A DNA stretch of 64,000 nt from Pardosa pseudoannulata (Eukaryota > Arthropoda > Arachnida > Araneae > Lycosidae). The stretch spans positions 21,373,444 through 21,437,443 of the forward strand of contig CM063506.1 of assembly GCA_032207245.1 (NCBI GenBank), in the 5' to 3' direction. The notes under the pieces are model-generated. The model was given only the letters and a program-made list of their open reading frames with translations, was not told the origin of the DNA and did no database searches. Below are positions 55,436 to 64,000 of this stretch, piece by piece. The translations under genes and the position numbers were made by a program. Each line of letters opens with the position of its first letter. The first letter of the stretch is position 1.

Positions 55436-55845
55436 ATCTGAATTTTAACAAGAGAGAAACAGAGAAGAACTTTGTGCTGAAATATTAGAGTTGTGTTTTC
55501 TATTGGAGTAAAGATTCACTATCTTTGGAAGTTTTGGTAAATTGATAACAAAAATGAATTTTGCTCCAAACTTGTGCATTCCTTTAAGAATTTTAGTAAT
55601 GCGTCCGGGGAACACAGGTTTTCCAAACTAACAATAATTAAATGCTATTTACGAACAACAATATTTCAAACAAAATTGTCCGATTTTATTATTTTAGGAA
55701 CTGGGTACGAACTAAAGAACAGTTTAGATGTTTCTGAATTAGAGAATTCTTTCTAACAGTTCGTAAAAAATATTCTTCTGAGTCATACATATGACTTTCC
55801 AGAGGCGTCTTTGGGGTTCTTGGCATGAAATAAGGCCAACACTGT
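55139..55845. repeat. Direct repeat, CAGAGGCGTCTT family, two copies
   Basis: 55139-55190 and 55798-55845 share CAGAGGCGTCTTnnGGGTT and GGnATGAAATAAnnCC in the same orientation, ~659 bp apart, on either side of a hAT transposase remnant. The word CAGAGGCG resembles hAT termini, but inverted partners are absent. Confidence 0.6.
55440..55756 (+). pseudogene. hAT transposase C-terminal dimerisation region, remnant
   Basis: In one frame NFAPNLCIPLRILV. After a shift ASGEHRFSKLTIIKCYLRTT, IFQTKLSDFIILGTGYELKN and LDVSELENSF. This is the (A)S.ERSFSKL..IK.YLRSTM.Q.RL..L..L..E......LD...L...F block of hAT (ZMYM1-like) transposases. Only the end of the protein remains, with a frameshift and no start. 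Confidence 0.82.
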
Positions 55846-56502
55846 AGCTGCTTTTTATTCTAAGTGAAGCATTTTAAATGAAATGTTATAAGAATTTGTG
55901 ACAATTACTGACTTACACTGTTGTGTTTTGAGTGGTCAGTAAAATGTGTAAGAAAAACTATATACTTCATTTAGAATTCATATATTATAGTTTCTACGGC
56001 ACAATTTTTTTATTTTTGCACAGATCTGTTTGTTCAAAGGCTAAATCCGACCCTGTTATCCTCTGTTGAACAATTTTGTGCTTTGCATTTACTAACTGTT
56101 TTATGTTACCCATTCCCAATCGTCACCAAATATTTATGCTATAATTTTTAAAATATGATGAAGTATGCTTATTTTAGAAAAATTTTTTTAATATCAAACT
56201 GAATTTTCAAGCAAATCTTTTAGAATCTTTTATTAGGGTCTGAAAAAATACCCTTCCAACCATTAATGACACTTTTATATTTTATGCATTGTTATACAGT
56301 GTGATGTATATTATGATGCATGAACAAGATTTAAGACACTATGTGTCTAACAAGTATGTTTGCTCCATTTGTTACAGATGTTTCGAAATTCATCACACGA
56401 AAACCAAATGACATTGAGGTTTTATTTTGGTTGTGTTAACTTACATAATGTACTTTAACAATAGATCGTTAATTCTCAATTCATCATTCTTTGATTTTGC
56501 AG

Positions 56503-56570
56503 ACTACAACATTTCATGTGGCACTTTTGATTCTAGAATAATTTTTGTCAACGAGCGCATTCTTAAGCTG
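56503..56570 (+). CDS. Candidate exon, function unknown
   Basis: Between TTTGATTTTGCAG and a GTAAGA donor, encodes YNISCGTFDSRIIFVNERIL and KL in frame. It starts in phase 2 and ends in phase 0, which matches the candidate exon at 57274. No domain recognised. The good splice sites are the only reason for listing it; it could be spurious. Confidence 0.3.
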
Positions 56571-56711
56571 GTAAGATATTTGCATGTAAAAGAAATTTCA
56601 AATCTTCGGGGTTGACTCCTTTTTTTTTGCCAAGATTTCCATCAAAGGTAGCCCATTCAATATTAGCTGTGAAGACTATGTTTTTTATTGGTTTTTCAAC
56701 TTGAATTGTAG

Positions 56712-56828
56712 CTGATAATGACGGAACTGATAGGACATTACTTCTCGGTACCAAAGTCCGTGGGTTTGAATTTAACTGCTTGGGTGGGTGTTTGTAGCCA
56801 TTCAAAATAGGCAAGAAATAAGCCCCAG
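56712..56828 (+). mobile_element. SINE family A, degenerate copy
   Basis: TAATGACGGAACTGATAGGA (head), GTCCGTGGGTTTGAATTTAA (B box), GTTTGTAGCCATTCAAAATA and AATAAGCCCCAG are diverged family-A words; the tail is not preserved. Confidence 0.65.
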
Positions 56829-57273
56829 AATAATTTGCCTTTTTTCAATAAATAGTTGACCATCATGCTCACAAGAAATCAATCTATTTATGAAAGTAGC
56901 GTGATATCTTTATAGTTAACGTGCTTGCAGCTTCTTTTAATATTTGGTTATGACAGAGTACGTCACAATTTTACAAACGTATTATATTGTATACCACTCT
57001 CCTTCTTGTTAACCCTAGATTTACCAAAATTTAAATATACATTAAATTGCAATTGCAAAAACAGTCATTTTGACTAGTTTGGCAAATCTAGTATTTTGTG
57101 AAAATAAATTATTTTATATTCATTATGCAGCTTGAATGATGACATTTTTCATATCGCATTATTTCATGGATGAAACATTAAATATGTATGAATTTGTTAA
57201 GTAATCAGTTATTTAATACTTGTATATTGTATAAACTTTTATTTATTTTCCTTATCTACTAATTTCCTTACAG

Positions 57274-57453
57274 CTAACAAAAATATGTAAATTGTCGAAG
57301 TCTAAGGACTTTGACAATGCGACTATTTCATTGAATCTCGTTGTTATCAATGCCAAGAATCAGAATTTGCCTCCACACTTTGACAGCCCGCTTCTTGCTA
57401 TCTGTTTAACTCTTACAGATATGTTGGCTGGTTCTTTAACCAGCTTTTTATGA
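57274..57453 (+). CDS. Candidate exon with a GPCR-TM2-like or cadherin-like segment
   Basis: After ATTTCCTTACAG, 59 codons run to TGA at 57451. The sequence contains NATISLNLVVINAKNQNLPP and HFDSPLLAICLTLTDMLAGS. The N..VVI and L.LTD spaced 28 residues apart recall N1.50 and D2.50 of class A GPCRs, but the preceding residues are too polar for TM1. Alternatively V.NLVVI.A.N..PPHF resembles a cadherin repeat end. It joins in phase to 56503-56570. Function undetermined; strand is opposite to the prostanoid-like receptor. Confidence 0.3.
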   Translation, partial: LTKICKLSKSKDFDNATISLNLVVINAKNQNLPPHFDSPLLAICLTLTDMLAGSLTSFL

Positions 57454-58905
57454 GCCACTTAATTTGCAGACCCTACGTTGCTTCAGAACAACCTGCTGAA
57501 TCGGCAGTCTCGCAGTCCAGACTCGAGTCCCATTCTGAAGGAAATCGTGTCTCCTTAATATACCGCATCTGCATACATCAAGTTTTCTACGAGAATAAAG
57601 AGGGGGAAACCCTTCGTTTTAAGAGCGGAATCCATCGCATCCCGAGATCACGTGAATGGATATATTTGGCGGGCGGAACGATAAGCTTGGCGCCTGCCTT
57701 TCCCGAAACAATGACACCAGAGGTGCTCCGAGAATTTTCTGATTGTGCTGTTTGCGAACCGATACACAGTGAAAAATGACATTCGAGCAGGAAGCCGATA
57801 GGGATGTGTCACTGCTTCTCATTTCGACAAGAAAGTTCTACAAAGATAAAAGCTAAAAGATCGAAGATAAATTCTGATAAAAGGAGCTGGGCCTTTCTTC
57901 CACTAGAAACTTTTGAAAATTGCGTATTAGTGTCCATATGCTAGAAAGAAAATTAAGAACACTGGAAAATTAAAATTATTTATTTTTTTTACTTTTCCCC
58001 CTTTTTTAAATTTTAACTAGCTATGTTTTTAAACACACACACATATATATATTTATAAATTCACCTTCATGAAATTCCTGAACTGTTATATATTTGCGTT
58101 CTGGTAAATTATTAAGTAGAGCTATGGAACTTTGTATACGCATAAATTAAATTATATCACTACTATTAGTGCAAAGGATCGTACGTAATTTTATTATTTG
58201 TACGAAATATGACATTCTGTAATCCATAGCTGCTGCAAAAGTAGCATACGTAATAAAATAGTTACCTTTGAAACAGCATGAAAAATATTAATTGTATGGT
58301 TGTTGTAAAACAGAATATAATTGTTTTTTTCCTGTACTTTATAGTACAGGATTTTTAAATTTGACCTTTTGTACAAAGAGAAACGATAGCTAAATTAATC
58401 ATATTAAAAGTTAAAAATTGAATGATTTAAAAAAATTAAATTTCCTTGTTAGATTTTAAATTTTTTTCGCTTTAAGCCTCAATTTTCTCCGAACTTTAAA
58501 AAATTTTTTAGAGCTATTATAACATTTATTATTGTTTTGCACCTGCTTTTTGATTGCTATTTGCACTCTATGTAACATCCGCAATATAACAAATATTAAA
58601 ACACTTCCGGTGTCCGGCAGATGGTAGTATTTGAACACTACCCATTGTTGAGTTAATGACAATAACATTACAGTGAGTTAATAGCAATGTTATAACAATG
58701 AGTTAATAGCAATTGACTGTTGAACTAATAATGTATAAATTTTTGATTCTATTAAAAGGCAATATTTTCGCAATTTTGTGAGTAGAATATGTATTTATTG
58801 AAGAATTAGAGGTTCCTACCTCACGTTCAAATAAAATAAGTTTAAAGTAAGTGCAGAAAATATGTGTATAATTTAATAGGCGTACAAGGATGTCATGTGG
58901 TGTTT
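57454..58905. other. No recognised gene; balanced-GC patch at 57460-57800
   Basis: 57450-57779 is open for 109 codons on the plus strand but shows no domain, hydrophobic segment or splice support. It may be 3' UTR or repeat-derived. The remainder is AT-rich, with short GAGTTAATAGCAAT repeats at 58650-58715. Confidence 0.4.
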
Positions 58906-58909
58906 ACAT

Positions 58910-59945
58910 CATATATCTATATTTTGTTTAAAAATCTTTTTTTCAATGTACTTTTATTTAGTATTGTCCCTCCAATATTTCTATTTCGTTTAAAAATCTT
59001 TTTTTTTTTTAAATATACTTTTTATTTAGTATTGTCCTTCCGATATTTCGGTACAACTTTGATATAACCCCAAAAAAATTACGCGTCAAATCTGGCACTC
59101 CTTACGGACTTTTTAGGGTTGCTGTTTCATATTTTGGTGTTGCCAATTTAGGTTTTCTCAGCTTTTAGGTTTTTGCTGTTGACAAATTTAGTATTTTCTT
59201 GTATTTTGTACCATTTTTTTACTTTTTTTTAAAGGTTTGTGGCAACAATTTTTGGATTTCATATATGTTTTACCGCCATTTCATTCATTCGCCATTTCTT
59301 TGTGAAGTGATCAAGCGGATTTCTGACATGCTGTATTTTGCTGCAAATCTGGTTGTATTTTCCAATTATATTTTTTTTTCTAATTTTTTTCTATTTATTT
59401 TTAATTATTTTTATCTTTTAGCTTTCAATATGTTTCGTAAATCTTGTTTAGCGGCTAATGTTGATTGTTTCAATAAATTTATTGAAATTGCTGCTGGGGT
59501 AAATTGGGAGGAATTCAAAATTTCTGTATAAATAATTCTTTTTATTAGATTGCCGACACGCATTTTCAATTGTATTTGTTAAAACTTTTGTGTAAATTGC
59601 CTATAATATGTTATTCAGTGTCATTCATTTGTATTTTTTATGTATTTATTGTATTTTTTAGGTATTCTTTTTTTGTATTTAATGATTCCGTATTTTTTAT
59701 GTATTAATTATTTGTATTTAGCGAGAATCCATCTTGGTGAGAAAAAAAGGCGCCAAAAACTGGTATTTTGCTTGGAGAGAAAAAAAAGTCGCCAAATTTC
59801 CGATTTGGGGGGTATATCAAAGTAGTTCCGATAGTTCTATTTTGTTTAAAAATCTTTTTTTAAATATACTTTTTATTTAGCATTATTTATTCCAATATTT
59901 TTATTTTGTTTAAAAGTCTTTATTTAAATATATAAAAATTTAGCA
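58910..59945. repeat. AT-rich tandem repeat (~60-75-bp units), split by an insertion
   Basis: Units of the form TTTCGTTTAAAAATCTTTTT, AATATACTTTTTATTTAGTA and TTGTCCTTCCAATATT occur twice before 59050 and at least twice after 59826. The element at 59051-59825 interrupts the array. Confidence 0.75.
59051..59825. mobile_element. TIR element inserted in a tandem repeat
   Basis: GTACAACTTTGATATAACCCC (left) and the complement of the right end, CTACTTTGATATACCCCCC, form imperfect ~18-bp inverted repeats. The repeat TTCCGATA (59038-59045 and 59826-59833, about 11 of 13 if extended) flanks it. The interior is T-rich. An open frame (59199-59531) encodes a low-complexity peptide with CLAANVDCFNKFIEIAAGVN at its end, not identified. 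Confidence 0.6.
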
Positions 59946-62550
59946 CCGTCAATTCCTATATCGGAAATCAGCCAAGATCATGAATGATAATTTTTTCCCT
60001 TCAAGAATCTATTCTTTTTTTCATCAGCATTTAGATCAAAAAGCAATCTAAGAGGTCGACTCATTTGCTTTGGTCGGGAAGTAAACAACACGTAGGAGGT
60101 ATATTCATTCTTTCAGAATTTCCCCAAATCGGGACAGCTCGGCATAAATTGTTCCAGAAGATTATTTATTTTGGGAAACAAGGCAGATTGTCTTTTCTCT
60201 TATCATAAGAATAGGCTGAGAAATAATAAATAAAGTTAATCGATTATCATATGATTACATTTGTTTGTATCATAAGACTATTTTTATACAAAAAGGAGCT
60301 TTTTTTTAATCGCCTTTTTTTACACGGTCTTTTTAGACGTAACTACCGTATGACACAATGAATTCGTCCAAACTTCTTAAGGTGGTTTGTATCAGCTATT
60401 ATGGTTTTCTTTCTTTCTATGTCAACCTATGGGAAAAACAAATTCACGTTAGCTCGCATTTTAAAGCTTCTTAATATATTTCATGGAATAGAATAGCAAA
60501 ATCTCTGAGGTGCTATCCTTTCTTTTTTTTAATTTATATCGACTAATTGTTCTTATTTGCGTTTGAAAACGATTATATCACAATTTCCCACAAATAGTTT
60601 GAAATTAAATATATATATTTTCGATGTTTTTTTAAAAAAAAGAAGGGAAAAGATATTCTAGAGAATTTATTGTTGTATCACGTGGTACATATTTTAAAAA
60701 AGAATTCTTTAAATACGAGCTGGCAAAAAGAAAATTTTACTTTTTCCATAGGTTAACACAGATTGAGGGGAATTTAATAAGGTGAATACAGATCAGCGTT
60801 AAAGACTTGAAAAAGTCCGTTTTTTTTATAGATGTTCGAAAACAGTTTTTACACATGTTTTGTTGCATTAGAGCTGACGGCTTTTTAGTGCATCCTTCAA
60901 CCGCCTAATAGGGAACAGCGAGAAAACCCACTGGAAATGATTAAGATTATTTAAAGGGTGTGGTAAAATCTCTGTGTTGTTCTTCTATAAAACGTTGTCC
61001 CAATAGTAACAGAGTTATGTGGTCATCCATTATTGTGCTGTAATAAGGAGCCATTTTCTGGCAACAAACGCTTCCTTTTGCTTGCCTGTAATTCTGAGAT
61101 CCTCCTTAATAATATTCGCTGGTTATTTTTATCTCTGCCTGTGATTAACAATGGAATTATGTTAAAAATGTCCGATGCCAACTTTTGCAAACGGATACAA
61201 AATTTAATCTAACAACGCTGTTACGTGTATGTCCGAAATCAAATGGTAGGCAAGCATAGTCTTGACTCACTGACGTATTAGGCCGTATGAATCATCCATT
61301 GGCTTTTGTTTTTTAAATAAAGACAAACATTGTTTTTAACATTTCTTTTACTATACAAAAATTTATATTTTTATTAACGTTTTCTCGAATTAAAACGAGT
61401 CGCATTATTTGTAAAACAGCCTACGTATATTCATTTTCAAATTTAGAGAAAGATAATTTCTTCTTTTTTCCGCTTGGCAACGTTTGTACCAAGGATAGTG
61501 ACTCTGCAGCAAACGGCATTTTGTGTTTTGCAATTTGTTAGTTTTCGGTCTATTATCACAGTTCAATGTGTGTTTTTTTAAGAGTTTAAATGGGATCCTC
61601 CAATGCTAACAACATTCGTCAATGATATAACTAATTAAAAAAAAAAAACGCTTGTTAATGCAAGGGTAAAATTTCAGGATAACCAAAAGTGTCGACATGC
61701 TGGATCTGTGTCGCGTTACAAATAAAGTGCATATTGTAAGGTAAACTAGAAATATTACTATGTCCTCTACCATGCATAAATATTATTAATAATATAATTA
61801 TTAATAATATAATTATTATCACTTACAGTAAAAATGAAATTACGCCTAAAACACATATTCTTTTATGCACATACTGTATTTATAATCTCTGTGTAAAATT
61901 TCTATACAGCAAAATGATCTATTTGCAAAGTGTTAAGACAGCAAAATGGTATAGTTGGAAAGTTTTAAAATATTACAGCCGGAAATTCTATAAAAATGTA
62001 TTCTAATTATCTAACAATATCTGAACTAAATAACTTTAACATAATCAACTGTAAGATCCAACAGATATCTGATAATTGATAAATTTTCAGAGGCCATTCA
62101 TTTAGCTTATCTTTCCCAAATTACTTTAGAATTTCTTCAGCGAGTCAAATGTAAATGGGCAGCGTAGGTGAAAAAGATATACTTGAGCCCCATTTCCCTG
62201 CAAAAAATAACCTTGAGAAATGTCTCGGAATCACTTAGTCTTATCGCTCGTTCCTGCCAACAAATCTCTGCAAAGAAGAAGGACCCGAACCATTTTCCTT
62301 CATTTCGAAGGTTTCCCGATCTAAGGGTGCACTTTTGGTTGAAGTTGCTCCATGTTCCAGGAGTTATCGAAGATTGCTGAGGATGGCAGAGAACTATACT
62401 TTACGATAATGGATGCATACTTTAGGTGATCCAACTGCACTTTAGGAGCTGGTGTTCTTTATGAGATCGCTATTTAAGCCTTGATTTTAGAAAGATGGCT
62501 GTCTCTCTTCGTTAGAAAATTATTTTGGTTGTTCATTATTTACCACATTC
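59946..62550. other. AT-rich sequence, no gene recognised
   Basis: Only short unassigned frames (for example 62168-62380) and a small ATTAATAATATA tandem at about 61780-61815. Confidence 0.5.
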
Positions 62551-62552
62551 AT

Positions 62553-62554
<2 letters not shown>

Positions 62555-62610
<56 letters not shown>
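62555..62610. repeat. (TA)n microsatellite
   Basis: About 56 bp of uninterrupted AT alternation. Confidence 0.95.
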
Positions 62611-62613
<3 letters not shown>

Positions 62614-63438
62614 TAGGTGGGATGCAAGTATTAGAGAATACTATTCAATTCTTCAACAATAATATTTTATTTAAAATTATTGGTGATATTTTCAGAGCCA
62701 ACACAGAGGTATTTATCATAGGCTACGATTTCATTTTTTAACAACAATATTTTATTGTTGGTATACATAGTTATTGGTATACATAGTTTCCATTTTTCCT
62801 TTTCTTTAATAGAAACACAGGTCTGACTTTCGATTCTAGGGCTGGGCAAGGTTGACTCAGACTTTCAGTTGGACTTCATTTGCTTGGATTACAGTTTATC
62901 TTCCCTTCGTGGGAAGACAAACTGAGGTCCAAGCTTTCTTGGGAAATAAATACAGGGGGTTCTGTGTAAGGTTGACCACCTTACTGGGATATATGCTTCG
63001 TACCTCAGGTCTCTTGGTCTCGAAAACGGAGATTTGCACCATAGTCCATGGCCCGTGGACAGTAGAACCGGGAGTTTAACAGAAATTGAGAAATAAAATT
63101 ATTCATCCGACTTGAAAATTATGCAAGATATATAACATGCCATTTGGGTTTTAAAGCCGTGCTTTCGCATACCAGTACTGATATGGATGTTTGTAACTAT
63201 TTCTTTCCTGGTAAAATGTTGAACTCAGTGCTCAGAACAGCAAGTGTTAAATATAAAGTACTTTTAAGCTTTAACTTTTGATAATAAATTCAACAATTAG
63301 TAAGAATCATGGTTTTATTTAAAAAATATATTAATAGAAAATTCTCTCAAAGACTTATACGATATTGACGTATGGAATTTTTCTGATACGAGGGAGGCTT
63401 AGTTTAAGTTATGAATACTGAAAAATATTGTGTTAAAT

Positions 63439-63441
<3 letters not shown>
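62611..63441. other. Unassigned sequence
   Basis: A more balanced-GC patch at 62830-63080 carries a 75-codon open frame without recognisable features. No exon supported. Confidence 0.45.

Positions 63442-63503
<62 letters not shown>
63442..63503. repeat. (TA)n microsatellite
   Basis: About 60 bp of uninterrupted TA alternation. Confidence 0.95.
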
Positions 63504-63506
<3 letters not shown>

Positions 63507-63842
63507 AACCCTCGGTGGCAAACAGCCTTTCCAAAGGATTAGGCATTCAAATGTTTACCACAAAACAGTTCACTCCGCAATAGTAGAACAAAAAAAAATA
63601 AATAAAAAAAATAATAATGAGAGAATATAGTCTTGAGTTATGATTTAAAAAAGTCCATAGTTTAAATAACTAAAACGAAACCCTGGAAGAAGGTAGTAAT
63701 ATGCTTGCCGTTATTGTTAAAGTAAGAATAAAAGGTTAAAACTAGCGAAAAAAAGATTAAAAATTAAACCAAAACTAGAACGAAGCCCTAGTTAGGTGAT
63801 GTTAATTGGGTTCCAAGATAATATTAGTACTGGGCTTCTTAT

Positions 63843-63845
<3 letters not shown>

Positions 63846-63934
<89 letters not shown>

Positions 63935-63985
63935 TATATGTATATGTATATATGTATTATATATGCATATGTATATATATGGTGC
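63846..63985. repeat. (TA)n microsatellite grading into (TATG)n-like sequence
   Basis: Pure TA to about 63918, then TATATATGTATG-type units to about 63980. Confidence 0.9.
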
Positions 63986-64000
63986 CCTGACTGACACCCA

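Noticed and set aside
57450..57779. 109-codon plus-strand frame as a protein gene
   Set aside because: No domain, no hydrophobic segments, no splice support; composition suggests UTR or repeat-derived sequence.
60360..60800. Inverted repeat pair around AACCTATGG words
   Set aside because: Similarity is short and partly direct rather than inverted; it does not define element ends.

Overview
This is eukaryotic DNA from an AT-rich, repeat-laden genome with spliced genes on both strands. The introns (GT..AG), (TA)n runs, tRNA-derived SINEs, Tc1, pogo, hAT, piggyBac, Harbinger, jockey, RTE and Ty3/Gypsy remains, and the gene content all point to an arthropod. A chelicerate (perhaps a spider) is my guess, but the sequence alone does not prove it.

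Genes. Three host genes can be supported. (1) 5206-7067, + strand: the last two coding exons of nephrocystin-4 (NPHP4), a ciliary transition-zone protein. (2) 11466-18625, + strand: a complete five-exon Xaa-Pro aminopeptidase 3 (XPNPEP3), predicted at 500 aa with all five metal ligands. It includes a 16-nt first coding exon and a uORF that stops 2 nt before the chosen start. (3) 32548-29407, - strand: two exons (TM4-TM6, TM7) of a rhodopsin-class receptor most like prostaglandin E2 (EP4-type) receptors. Its 5' exons are not visible and may lie beyond the right edge. A weaker candidate exon pair lies on the + strand at 56503-57450.

Layout. 1-5200 is AT-rich with a decayed jockey element. 7.9-11 kb holds a TA-flanked TIR element and a Gypsy remnant split by a SINE. 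The XPNPEP3 introns carry a SINE, a TTAA-flanked MITE and a pogo-like end. 19-29 kb is an accessory stretch: SINEs, a tandem 206-bp unit, a piggyBac remnant, a hAT-like element inside a TA microsatellite, a solo LTR, and a Gypsy gag-PR-RT remnant split by a long-TIR MITE. 30-51 kb holds at least a dozen further elements, many with clean target-site duplications, including an RTE retrotransposon nested inside a SINE. 52.9-54.8 kb is a 45/39-bp minisatellite. 55-64 kb is AT-rich and nearly gene-free.

The most notable biological point is that NPHP4 and XPNPEP3, both linked in humans to nephronophthisis-type cilium disease, are consecutive genes on the same strand about 4.3 kb apart. I found no convincing unknown defence-like or enzymatic system; most unexplained structure is transposon-derived.
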